37,804 nt of DNA, taken from contig JAISYN010000044.1 of the NCBI GenBank assembly GCA_031269915.1, forward strand, positions 1 through 37,804. Direction: 5' to 3'. This DNA is from Synergistaceae bacterium (GTDB taxonomy: Bacteria; Synergistota; Synergistia; Synergistales; Synergistaceae). Position 1 is the stretch's first letter; each line of letters starts with the position of its first letter. Under the pieces are notes generated by a model, which did not search any database, had not been told where the DNA came from, and saw nothing but the letters and a program-made list of their open reading frames with translations. Shown here piece after piece: positions 7,544-15,500 of the stretch. The translations under genes and the position numbers were made by a program.

Positions 7544-8164
7544 ATGCAGGTTTTATTCGATCTCAGACCTCCTCATATTGTACAGCTCCAATCCCAGAGA
7601 GTGGATATTACGAGGGTTTTGAGCGTTTTATTTTTTGTGATTTTTATATTGATATCGGTTTATAACATCGGCAACATTGCCTACAACTTTCTGGAGGTTC
7701 GGAAGAGTCTTGCCGACGCGACGGGGGAACAGCGATCCGTACAGGATGCAGGCGCGGCGTTCACTATGGAAATAAACAGGCTGCGAGCCATTAAAAATAA
7801 GATCACGGTTTACCTCGAATTCACCAGGGAAGAACTGCCCGCCGTCGAATTCATGAAGGCGTTGGAGGATGCGCTGCCGCCGCAAGGGCTTAAAATTTCG
7901 CAACTGGAAGTACGGCCAAATAACGTGCTGATGATCGGATCCGCCCTCTCCGACAATGAAATAACGATGTTCGCCGCAAATCTGGAGAGACTCAACTATA
8001 TAGTGACGAGGGTCGACTCTCCCGTGACGACGAAATCAACGCTGGGGTCAAAGCAGATATCCGATTTCAGGCTGGCGTGCACGATCAAAAAGGTTCTCGA
8101 TATAGCGAAGAACGATCCGAATCAGCAGGTCTTCATTCCGATTGAAGGGGGTAACGGACAGTGA
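7544..8164 (+). CDS. pilN: type IV pilus inner-membrane protein PilN-like
   Basis: This 206-residue protein has one membrane helix at about 25-48 (VLSVLFFVIFILISVYNIG), then a coiled coil and a small periplasmic alpha/beta domain (about 100-200) that resembles the PilN ferredoxin-like fold. PilN normally pairs with PilO in the periplasm and offers its short N-terminal tail to PilM. The usual INLLP tail motif is not visible; the tail reads VLFDLRPPH. The ATG lies three bases after the PilM stop, with GGAGGTG upstream. Its last four bases overlap the next gene, consistent with translational coupling. The assignment rests on topology and gene order more than on sequence motifs. Confidence 0.8.
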   Translation: MQVLFDLRPPHIVQLQSQRVDITRVLSVLFFVIFILISVYNIGNIAYNFLEVRKSLADATGEQRSVQDAGAAFTMEINRLRAIKNKITVYLEFTREELPAVEFMKALEDALPPQGLKISQLEVRPNNVLMIGSALSDNEITMFAANLERLNYIVTRVDSPVTTKSTLGSKQISDFRLACTIKKVLDIAKNDPNQQVFIPIEGGNGQ

Positions 8165-8676
8165 CGGCGGAAAAACAGCACAAGATGTACGGGGTACTGA
8201 TGGTCGCCGTGGTGATTCTTCTGCTCGCCGCTCAGTACATATTGCAACGCACGCTGCAGCAGGCAAGCGAAGAACTAATTTCGATTAAGACATCCCTCTC
8301 GTCCGAACAGAGTATGCTCAGTTCGCAGCGTTCGCTGTCGGAAAGATTAAAATCCTTCGAAGTTCTGGCGTCCGGCTATGGCGGTTCAGAACGCCTGTTC
8401 CCCGAGAACCCGCGCGAACTCTTCGCGGCAGTTGGCGGCGTACTGCAGGACTATTCCGTCGAATTCACCCAGAGCAGCTCGAATTTGACGGTAAAACCGG
8501 GTGAAAATTTCACGCTCGCCATCTCTTTCAACGGTCAGTATTACAACGTCATGAAAGCCCTCGCGGCGATCAGGGAGAACAACTACATCATGCGGATAAA
8601 TGAACTGCGGCTCAACGCCGAAAGCAGCGGGGCCGTCAGGGGATCGATGAACATCGTGAGTACGGCGCGGAGCTAG
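8161..8676 (+). CDS. pilO: type IV pilus inner-membrane protein PilO-like
   Basis: This 171-residue protein starts at GTG 8161, overlapping the PilN stop by four bases (GTGA). A membrane helix at about 10-28 (GVLMVAVVILLLAAQYIL) is followed by a coiled coil rich in Gln, Ser and Glu (about 30-70) and a small periplasmic domain (about 75-170) with the GQYYNVMKALAAIREN segment typical of PilO. PilO forms a heterodimer with PilN and links the inner-membrane platform to PilP. Position in the operon and topology support the call; there is no catalytic motif to check. Confidence 0.8.
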   Translation: MTAEKQHKMYGVLMVAVVILLLAAQYILQRTLQQASEELISIKTSLSSEQSMLSSQRSLSERLKSFEVLASGYGGSERLFPENPRELFAAVGGVLQDYSVEFTQSSSNLTVKPGENFTLAISFNGQYYNVMKALAAIRENNYIMRINELRLNAESSGAVRGSMNIVSTARS

Positions 8677-8689
8677 AGGAGGTCTTTCC

Positions 8690-9313
8690 ATGGCTGAGAA
8701 AAGACCGACAGGGGCTTTATCCAAAACGAAACAGAAGATGGGAGGAGAACAGAACACCAAAAAACTCCTCCGCGTCGCTGTTATGCTTTTATGCTGCGCC
8801 GGAAGCGGTTATTTCTTCTGGACGACGGCGCAGTTACTTCAGACCAACGAAATGAATCTTGCCAACGCAGCGATACCCAAACCTCCCGATCCCGCACTCG
8901 AAACGGAAAAGAACGAAGTAGCCGCGGTGGAAGACGGACTGACAAATCTCTCGAAATCTTCCTCCCAGGTTATGCGAATGGCGCTGCTGGCGGAGGTGCA
9001 GCGGAACATTCCTCTTGATTTACCCGTGAGTCTGACTCCCGCGGTCGTTCAGACACCGACAGGGGAAGAAGTGATAGCAGTGGAACCGGATCCTCCCCTT
9101 CTGATGGTCTCGGCCGTGATGATTACGGACGGCGGGCAGGTATCGGTCATCGACGACGGAAACGCGAGGGTGATCAGAAACGGAGCGAAGCTTTTCGACG
9201 ATCAATCGGGAACGGTTCAAGAAATAAAGAGGGAAGGCGTGATTTTCAGATGGAAAGGGAAACGGTATTTAGTCAGAGTCGGAGACTCCGTGCCAGAAAG
9301 GTTAAAACGATGA
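8690..9313 (+). CDS. pilP: PilP/GspC-like inner-membrane secretin partner
   Basis: This 207-residue protein has a Lys/Arg-rich cytoplasmic N-terminus, one membrane helix at about 26-44 (LRVAVMLLCCAGSGYFFW), a linker rich in Ala, Glu and Pro, and a C-terminal beta domain (about 135-205). The beta domain includes VSAVMITDGGQVSVIDD and GVIFRWKGKRYLVRVGD, as in the homology region of PilP and GspC that docks on the secretin. Canonical PilP is a lipoprotein, but no lipobox is visible here. The uncleaved anchor is more like GspC. The ATG has GAGGAGG eight bases upstream. The stop overlaps the secretin start as ATGA at 9310-9313. Confidence 0.72.
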   Translation: MAEKRPTGALSKTKQKMGGEQNTKKLLRVAVMLLCCAGSGYFFWTTAQLLQTNEMNLANAAIPKPPDPALETEKNEVAAVEDGLTNLSKSSSQVMRMALLAEVQRNIPLDLPVSLTPAVVQTPTGEEVIAVEPDPPLLMVSAVMITDGGQVSVIDDGNARVIRNGAKLFDDQSGTVQEIKREGVIFRWKGKRYLVRVGDSVPERLKR

Positions 9314-11187
9314 CAAGGATGGCTAAATTCACGAGATTTTTCCCATTCGCGGCGCTTTTATTGTGCGGCGCTCTTTTCATTATATCTCCCATTAGAGTTG
9401 AAGCCGCCGCAAGAAGGGATATTCCCCCGGGGCTCTCGATGAAGGCTCCGGAAAACATAAAACCTGTGCTCGCCGCCATGAACGTTTCCCAAGGCGGCGA
9501 CAGCACATTGATTTTAAGACTGCGCGGATTTGATATACCCCTGCCGCGCGCGGCTTCGGCCCCCGGAGAGAGTAAACTGGTGCTTCACTTCGACGGTGCG
9601 AGGTTTCCGGATTCCACGGATTCAAGGGACTGGTGGAACGGTTATGACTGGGAGATCTTCAAAATAGATTCATCGGTCACCAATTCGTGGTGGAAACAAT
9701 ACGACCTTCCTCTCCTGTCCCGCGTCAACGCTGAACCGGTGGACGAGGACAGCCTCAGGCTCACTCTCGTAACCACAAAACCGCTGGCCATCGAACGGAT
9801 TGACGGAATCGCAGGCGCCGATGAAATAAGAGTGATATTGAATGTATACGAACCCGAAAAAGCTCCGCCTCCGGAACCCAAGCCGGTTGTGTACGCCAAG
9901 GGAGACCCTATGGGCATTAAGGCGCCCGTGACTATAGAACTGGTCGACGCCAGCGTAAAGGCTGTCTTCAGAATGCTCGCCGATATGCAAAACCTGAACC
10001 TCATACTGGACCCTTCAGTAGTCGACCAGACGGTGACTTTCTCTTTCAAGGGAGTTCCCTATAACGAGGCTTTCGCTTATCTGCTCCGCATGTGCGAACT
10101 CTCGTACTCGGTCAGCGGCGGCATGTTGGTGGTCAGCAAGCCTGAGAGTCTGGGGCGCACGATGGGGACGGAATTTGTGCGGGCGTATAACCTCTCCTAT
10201 GCGGTCGGAGAGAGCGGGGGTATCGACGATAATCTGACGGCCGCTCTCACCGGGCTTATTTCTCTTTCCAAACCGCCGGTAATAGACTCCCGCACCCGTC
10301 AGATTTATGTGACCGCGACAGAAGAGCAGCACAAAGAGATTGCGGCGATTCTTCGAAAACTGGACCATCCCGGACGCCAGATCATGCTGGAGGCCCGCAT
10401 TTTCGAGGTTTCAGACAATGGCACGCAGGAACTGGAAGCTCTCGTTACGGCGATTTACAACCACTGGGTATCGAGTTTCACCAGTTCGGGGTTGAACGCC
10501 GGATATAATTACGTCAACAGCACCATTGAAGACGCCAATGACGATTGGTCTCTGCCTGTAGGCGGATCAGTGGGAGGCTCGCCGGTCTTGGAACAGTTCC
10601 CATTTGAAGGCGCTAAACTGCTCAGCACGGGATTGCGCGCGCTCGAAACCAAAGGCAAGGGCAAAAATCTGGCGAATCCGTCTTTGATAACCATCGACGG
10701 GAAAACCGCCACAGTCTCGATGACGCAGAACGTAAAATACGCGTCCGGCGTGGACTCGAACGGAAACGTCACATTCAGCGACGTGCAGAGCGGCCCGAGG
10801 CTCTCCTTTCTGCCGGTGATAGGACGGAACGGCGTCGTTACGATAAATGTACAGATAGAAACCGGCGAAATCCTGGGCTGGAGACAAGCGGGCATGGGGG
10901 CGCAAGCTCCCGAAACTTCATCGCGCAGAGTGGAGACGATAGTCAGGGTGCGCAACGGAGAACCGTTCGTGGTCGGCGGGCTTTATCAAGACAACAAGAT
11001 AAGTTCGCGCAACAGGATTCCGGTTCTGGGCTATATACCTCTGCTGGGCGATCTGTTCACGACGAGGTCCGACACACACCGCAAAACGGAGGTTGCCATG
11101 ATTGTGATTCCCTATATCCTGGACGTCCCGGAGAGCGATATAGAGACCTTCGATCTTCAAAATAACCCTCTCTCATTGAAGAAGTAA
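9310..11187 (+). CDS. pilQ: type IV pilus secretin PilQ-like outer-membrane channel
   Basis: I place the start at ATG 9310, overlapping the PilP stop as ATGA with AAAGG upstream, although the frame opens further upstream at 9250. This gives 625 residues with a signal peptide (FFPFAALLLCGALFIISPIRVEAAA). An AMIN-like region (about 45-190) is followed by an STN/N0 domain (about 205-280, IELVDASVKAVFRMLADMQN), an N1/NolW domain (about 290-360) and the secretin beta-barrel module to the end. The hallmark VGGLYQDNKISSRNRIP, LGYIPLLGDLF and the final RKTEVAMIVIPYIL are all present. The protein forms the outer-membrane pore for the pilus, which shows that the cell is diderm. The pilus motor, platform and pilin genes are not in the window. 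Confidence 0.93.
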   Translation: MTRMAKFTRFFPFAALLLCGALFIISPIRVEAAARRDIPPGLSMKAPENIKPVLAAMNVSQGGDSTLILRLRGFDIPLPRAASAPGESKLVLHFDGARFPDSTDSRDWWNGYDWEIFKIDSSVTNSWWKQYDLPLLSRVNAEPVDEDSLRLTLVTTKPLAIERIDGIAGADEIRVILNVYEPEKAPPPEPKPVVYAKGDPMGIKAPVTIELVDASVKAVFRMLADMQNLNLILDPSVVDQTVTFSFKGVPYNEAFAYLLRMCELSYSVSGGMLVVSKPESLGRTMGTEFVRAYNLSYAVGESGGIDDNLTAALTGLISLSKPPVIDSRTRQIYVTATEEQHKEIAAILRKLDHPGRQIMLEARIFEVSDNGTQELEALVTAIYNHWVSSFTSSGLNAGYNYVNSTIEDANDDWSLPVGGSVGGSPVLEQFPFEGAKLLSTGLRALETKGKGKNLANPSLITIDGKTATVSMTQNVKYASGVDSNGNVTFSDVQSGPRLSFLPVIGRNGVVTINVQIETGEILGWRQAGMGAQAPETSSRRVETIVRVRNGEPFVVGGLYQDNKISSRNRIPVLGYIPLLGDLFTTRSDTHRKTEVAMIVIPYILDVPESDIETFDLQNNPLSLKK

Positions 11188-11194
11188 CGGGTTC

Positions 11195-11238
11195 CGCCCT
11201 ACAAAAAGCCGTGAGAATAACCGGCTTTTTGTAGGGCG
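11195..11238. terminator. symmetric bidirectional terminator
   Basis: A perfect 17-bp stem (11195-11211 with 11222-11238) surrounds a ten-base loop. Each arm contains a run of five A or T, so the hairpin looks similar on both strands. It sits 7 bases after the secretin stop and 6 bases after the stop of the convergent regulator gene, and so can serve both. Confidence 0.85.
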
Positions 11239-11243
11239 TCAGA

Positions 11244-11969
11244 TTACGGTAACGGGTCTGATCTTGAAAAGCGGTATCCCGCCCCGTGTACCGTAATGAT
11301 TATTCGAGGTTTCGAGGGTTCCGTCTCTATTTTATGCCGCAGCCGGGCTACGTGCTGATCAACGGATCTGGTGGTGATGTCGCAGTCGGGCTCTATCCCC
11401 CACACCGCGTCGAGCAATGCTTCGCGTGAAATAACTTTATCCGGGTTTCGCGCAAAATACCTCAGCATTTCGGTCTCTTTGGGAGTGAGCGGGACCTCTT
11501 CGTCCTCTTTCCTTTTTACCATCATTCTCCCGAAATCTATGACCGCATCTCCTATCATCAATTCGGTTTCCTCGATATCCGAAGACGACATTTTTTTGCG
11601 TATGGCCGCGCGGCGAAGCGCGGAACGTATCCGGGCCGTCAGTTCCGCTATTCCGAAAGGTTTTACGATATAATCGTCCGCTCCCAATTCAAGCCCTACG
11701 ACCTTATCCACTTCCTCCCCTTTCGCTGTGAGCATCAAAATAGGCGTTATTTCGTCGGAGCGCCTTATCTCCCTGCATACATCGTAACCGTTCATCAGGG
11801 GCATCATGACATCCATCAGGATTAGATCAGGACGTGATTTTTTATAAAGTTCAATCGCGGCGGCCCCATTCGCGGCTTCCAATACACCGTACCCCTCCAA
11901 TTTCAGCAAATCCGACACTCCAGCGAGTATCGCGGGATCGTCCTCGGCAATCAGTATTTTTTCGTTCAC
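11244..11969 (-). CDS. OmpR/PhoB-family response regulator
   Basis: The chosen start is GTG at 11969, two bases after the stop of the upstream kinase gene, with GGAGGGG at its ideal distance. Longer upstream frames run into the kinase gene. The 241-residue product has a receiver with Asp10-Asp11, phosphoacceptor Asp53 (LILMDVMMP), Thr in MLTAKG and Lys in IVKPFG. A winged-helix Trans_reg_C domain follows (about 135-235), with VPLTPKETEMLRYFARNPDKVISREALLDAVWG and RSVDQHVARLRHKIE. Such regulators bind tandem direct repeats as dimers. The 11-base-period array upstream of the operon (15371-15409) is the obvious candidate site, which would mean autoregulation. The partner kinase is encoded immediately upstream. 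Confidence 0.95.
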   Translation of the reverse strand: MNEKILIAEDDPAILAGVSDLLKLEGYGVLEAANGAAAIELYKKSRPDLILMDVMMPLMNGYDVCREIRRSDEITPILMLTAKGEEVDKVVGLELGADDYIVKPFGIAELTARIRSALRRAAIRKKMSSSDIEETELMIGDAVIDFGRMMVKRKEDEEVPLTPKETEMLRYFARNPDKVISREALLDAVWGIEPDCDITTRSVDQHVARLRHKIETEPSKPRIIITVHGAGYRFSRSDPLP

Positions 11970-11971
11970 CC

Positions 11972-13981
11972 TTACCCCTCCATATCCCGCAAGCCGCCGC
12001 CAGGGCAGACGGGAAGAAGCAGCGTAAATACGCTTCCTCCCCCCGGCCTCGGAGCGTACATCACATCTCCACCGTGGCGCCTTGCTATATCCCGAGCTAT
12101 GGAAAGCCCAAGACCGCTGCCGCCGCACGGAGCGGACAGAGTATCGTCCCCTCGGACAAACTCTTGAAAAATTTTATCTTTCATCTCAGGTTCGACCCCG
12201 ATACCCCTGTCAGCTATCGATACGAGGGCGCGTCCATTTTCGCAGGAACACCCGACAAATATCTCTCTGGCGTTTCCCGAGTATTTTTCGGCATTTGATA
12301 ACAGATTCATTATGACCTGCTTCAAGCTCTCCCTGTCCCCTTTCACCATCAACGCTCCATCAGCGGAAAACGACACCGTAAAACCCGATCTCGCGAGGTT
12401 AGGTTCCAACTGTGAAAGCGTCGCCCGCGCTACTTCGGTCAAGGAAAACTTCCCGGGTTCATGTCGCTCATTGCCGCTTCCTCTCCTCGAAAACGACAGC
12501 ACGTTATCAACCAGGTGAGAGAGCCTGTCGGCTTCGGACATCATCGTTCGGAGATATTCGCGTTTTCGTTCCTCGTCGTTCTGCTTGCCTGAAAGCAGTA
12601 TTTCCGCATACAGCCTTATCGACGTCAACGGGGTTTTAAGCTCGTGGGAGACGTTCGCTACAAATGTCGTTTTTTGTGACGCCACGCGCATTTCATAGGA
12701 CATCATGCGAATTAATACGATGCTTCCCGTTATCATTACCGAACAGAGAGTGGCCACCTGAACCCATATCACTATGCGGGCGTATCTGGCGGTCGCAGCG
12801 AGCGCTCCTGGATCGGAAAGCCACGCTCCAACCTCCCATCTGGGCAATACGGGAGATATCTCACGCGCGACAAAAGGTCTGCTCCAGTCCGGCCCGACGA
12901 CCGACGCCGCATCCGGCTTCACTATGGGAGAACCGGTCTCGTCCAATACAGTCAATATCCGCGCCTCGGAGAATATATCGGGAATTACCTCGGCAATCCT
13001 GTCTCTGAGGATTTCCATATCGACAGTACATCCGATTATGACGTCCGTCACGGAGTTTTTCGCCCAGAAAAGCACTTCCAATCCTTCGTCCGAAATATAC
13101 GGCAGCAGCCCGCCGCCCGATTCATGGATCAGCTCGGAGAACGAGCGGCTGCGTGACACGGTTTTTGAACGCGTCATGCGGAAATTGGATGTTTCATCCG
13201 CCAGCCCCGGAATCTGTACCCTGGATTTAGATCCGATATCATCTTCCGGCGGCGGAGCGGAAAAAGCATCTTCCGCCATCTCCCCTTCCCGCTCGGGAAA
13301 AGATTTTTTAGCCTGCGGGACTACGTTGCGATGAAGTATCTCGAACCCTTCTTTCGAAACCTGATTGAAAACCTCGTCGCGGACTTCGATATCCGATGCA
13401 ATCCGGCTCTCCATCATCTGGCGGGCAATACCCGCATTTCCCGCGGACAGGGACGAGTCCGCCGCGGGCCCGCCCGCTAGCAGCGGCGCCGTATACGCCG
13501 TTCCTGCCGACTCCGTCCGCGCTTCGGTCCTGTATATCCGCGTTACGAGGTCGTACACCGGTATGCGGCCGCCTCCTGTCAAAAAAAACGCGAATATGTC
13601 CATAAATCGCTGACGTTTTTCACCGCTGTCCGCGGCCGCCGAAAGTTCGCCCTTGTTCAGCGTGAAAGGAACCCCAACCAATGGGTCCGCCTTCGGCCAC
13701 AGTTCCACCGGCAGCGAACTGCCAATTCCCGACTCCAATTCGCGGTGAAACGAGTCCTGCATGTCCCGCATCAGTTGTTCCACTCTACGGGACGCCAAAT
13801 CAACTTCCGCCGCAAGCGCTCCTTCCATGCGTCTCTCCACATAAGCCTGCTCTCTTTCCGCGGCGCGCAGCGCAAGCATACTGAGGGCGATGCCCGGAAC
13901 GAGCACCGCCAGCACAAACACTGATATCAAGGTCCAGGCGAGCGTTTCCCTAGTCGCCTTCATCCTTATCTGACCGCTCAT
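11972..13981 (-). CDS. membrane sensor histidine kinase
   Basis: This 669-residue kinase has two membrane helices (about 14-36 and 405-428) enclosing an unusually large extracytoplasmic sensor region of about 370 residues. No named sensor domain was recognised, but the second half has a dCache-like feel (TDVIIGCTVDMEILRDRI, LTVLDETGSPI). HisKA follows with His446 (VANVSHELKTPLTS). The HATPase domain has VIMNLLSNAEKYS, DRGIGV and GSGLGLSIARDIARRHGG. It lies between the VWA gene, whose 3' end it overlaps by 32 bases, and the OmpR-type regulator. It probably phosphorylates that regulator in response to a periplasmic cue, perhaps presented by the VWA protein. The start is uncertain: ATG 13981 has a weak site, and ATG 13963 is an alternative. 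Confidence 0.93.
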   Translation of the reverse strand: MSGQIRMKATRETLAWTLISVFVLAVLVPGIALSMLALRAAEREQAYVERRMEGALAAEVDLASRRVEQLMRDMQDSFHRELESGIGSSLPVELWPKADPLVGVPFTLNKGELSAAADSGEKRQRFMDIFAFFLTGGGRIPVYDLVTRIYRTEARTESAGTAYTAPLLAGGPAADSSLSAGNAGIARQMMESRIASDIEVRDEVFNQVSKEGFEILHRNVVPQAKKSFPEREGEMAEDAFSAPPPEDDIGSKSRVQIPGLADETSNFRMTRSKTVSRSRSFSELIHESGGGLLPYISDEGLEVLFWAKNSVTDVIIGCTVDMEILRDRIAEVIPDIFSEARILTVLDETGSPIVKPDAASVVGPDWSRPFVAREISPVLPRWEVGAWLSDPGALAATARYARIVIWVQVATLCSVMITGSIVLIRMMSYEMRVASQKTTFVANVSHELKTPLTSIRLYAEILLSGKQNDEERKREYLRTMMSEADRLSHLVDNVLSFSRRGSGNERHEPGKFSLTEVARATLSQLEPNLARSGFTVSFSADGALMVKGDRESLKQVIMNLLSNAEKYSGNAREIFVGCSCENGRALVSIADRGIGVEPEMKDKIFQEFVRGDDTLSAPCGGSGLGLSIARDIARRHGGDVMYAPRPGGGSVFTLLLPVCPGGGLRDMEG

Positions 13982-15326
13982 TCACGTCCGACTGCTGATT
14001 TTTCGTCACGTGCGCCTTATTGAGGCTGCTCTTGCGCTGTTCGGCGGACATGGATTCGTTTTCAGTCATGTATTCAGCGAGTTCGTCGAAATCCGATATG
14101 TCGTCCTTCATTTCATCCGAAGCCTTGAGGGGTGCTGGAAGCGGAACGTCGAATTTCAAATAGTCCGCCCTCCGGCGCAGAAGATTCGACGCGTCTTCAG
14201 CCCGGCCGTCGTCCGCCAGTCTGACGGCCTCTTCCCTGACCTCGGCATTTCTCGCCATCTCGGCCTGATATGCTATTTCAACATCCCGGTTTTCAGCCAC
14301 TTCGAACGGATCCTCCTCGTATCTTATATCGAGAGGGGATTCGAGCGTTACTGACGAGCCGCTCACAGCGTCGATGTACTCCACTCTCACCATACCGGCG
14401 CGCAGCGCCGTTCCGTTCCGCCCCTCCGGGACTTCCAGCTCGAAGAGAGCGTATTTTTCCGCCCCGTACAAGTTGCCGATATCGGTCTCCATGACATTGT
14501 CTTTTACCGAACCTTTACGCCCCAGCGTCCGAATTGGCTTGGTTCCTCCATCGCAGAAAAGCGTCGCCTTTACGCGGCGTCCGGAGAGAGCCACCGCGTC
14601 TTTCATATCGCGCAGGAATATCTCGGAGAGCGCGGCGGAATTTTTCGCAAAATACGCGTTGCCTCCGCTTTGAGACGCGAGTGCGGTCATTGCGTCCTCG
14701 TCGTAATCAAGCCCAAGCCCGATAGTCGTGATGGTCATATCCCGGCGGGCGAGACGGCGGGCAAGATCGGTCAGTTCCTCCACAGACGACGGGCCGACGT
14801 TGGCCAGTCCGTCGGAAAGAAGGATGACGCGCGGGACATAGCCTTTTTCAACGAATCGCGCTATTTCGTCCGCCCCTCTTCCGACCCCGTCGTAAAGCGC
14901 CGTATTACCCCCAGCGCCAATACGCGATATTTTCCGTTCAAAGCGCGTGTAATCCCCAGCCGGCCCGGCCGGAACCAGCACGGACGATTCGTCGTCGTAA
15001 ACTATCACAGCCGCCATGTCATGGCTGTCAAGCACGCGGAGGGCTTCGAGCGCCCCGCGTTTCGCGTTTTCCATCTTTTTATCCGAGCCCATAGAACCAG
15101 ATTTGTCTATCACGAGCGCAGCGGCGAGTGAAGCGCGCCGCTCCGGTACCGGCGCCGCGGGATATACCAGGGCCCGTACCGTCACTCTTCTTGAACCTCC
15201 GGCTCCGACGACCGGAGCGTCCGCTCCGACCTTCAGTACGACGGAACGTATCTCTTCCGCATCCGCGGTTTCGGGAAAAACCAGCATCGCGAACGCCAAT
15301 ACCAATAATCTCAATTTACGCGACAT
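13950..15326 (-). CDS. secreted von Willebrand factor A domain protein
   Basis: I start this at ATG 15326 because AGGAGGTG lies seven bases upstream; a GTG at 15335 would overlap that site. The 458-residue product opens with a signal peptide (LRLLVLAFAMLVFPETADA) and should be periplasmic. The VWA domain (about 65-245) has a complete metal-ion-dependent adhesion site: DKSGSMG, the Thr of GGNTALYDG and the Asp of LLSDGLANVG. A beta-rich region (about 250-345) and an acidic helical tail (about 350-458, rich in Glu, Asp, Lys and Ser) follow. The arrangement resembles bacterial VWA proteins of the Ca-activated chloride channel-like type. It is the first gene of a three-gene operon with a sensor kinase and regulator, so a ligand- or metal-dependent input role is plausible but unproven. 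Confidence 0.88.
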   Translation of the reverse strand: MSRKLRLLVLAFAMLVFPETADAEEIRSVVLKVGADAPVVGAGGSRRVTVRALVYPAAPVPERRASLAAALVIDKSGSMGSDKKMENAKRGALEALRVLDSHDMAAVIVYDDESSVLVPAGPAGDYTRFERKISRIGAGGNTALYDGVGRGADEIARFVEKGYVPRVILLSDGLANVGPSSVEELTDLARRLARRDMTITTIGLGLDYDEDAMTALASQSGGNAYFAKNSAALSEIFLRDMKDAVALSGRRVKATLFCDGGTKPIRTLGRKGSVKDNVMETDIGNLYGAEKYALFELEVPEGRNGTALRAGMVRVEYIDAVSGSSVTLESPLDIRYEEDPFEVAENRDVEIAYQAEMARNAEVREEAVRLADDGRAEDASNLLRRRADYLKFDVPLPAPLKASDEMKDDISDFDELAEYMTENESMSAEQRKSSLNKAHVTKNQQSDVNERSDKDEGD

Positions 15327-15346
15327 TAAAGTCACCTCCTGAAACT

Positions 15347-15352
15347 ATGATA
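15347..15352 (-). promoter_or_regulatory. likely -10 element of the VWA-kinase-regulator operon
   Basis: On the minus strand this reads TATCAT. It lies 18 bases downstream of TGACAA, which is the promoter-proximal unit of the direct-repeat array. The -35 therefore coincides with a regulator-binding unit, as at PhoB-activated promoters. The leader would be about 14 bases long and contain the AGGAGG. Confidence 0.45.
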
Positions 15353-15370
15353 CAAAATGGCGGCGAACAG

Positions 15371-15409
15371 TTGTCACATTTGAGTCATAATTTTGTAACG
15401 CGATTGTAA
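15371..15409. promoter_or_regulatory. PHO-box-like operator, four direct repeats with 11-base period
   Basis: TTGTCA (15371), GAGTCA (15382), TTGTAA (15393) and TTGTAA (15404) start exactly 11 bases apart. This period is characteristic of OmpR/PhoB-family sites, which bind dimers head to tail. The array lies just upstream of the likely -10 of the operon that encodes an OmpR-type regulator. The regulator's identity is an inference. Confidence 0.65.
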
Positions 15410-15500
15410 AACCGTAGCAGGCCCGGACTCTCTTCATTTCAATCGCGGATGAACGCTTCGCGCCGGGCGCGGCATTACGTCGCGCGATTTTTATTCTAAA

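Noticed and set aside
9250-9309. Upstream extension of the secretin frame
   Set aside because: It overlaps the PilP-like gene by 64 bases and would bury the signal peptide. ATG 9310 gives an ATGA overlap and a normal signal peptide.
11970-12128. N-terminal extension of the OmpR-type regulator
   Set aside because: It lies inside the kinase gene. GTG 11969 has a strong ribosome binding site and gives the usual regulator length.
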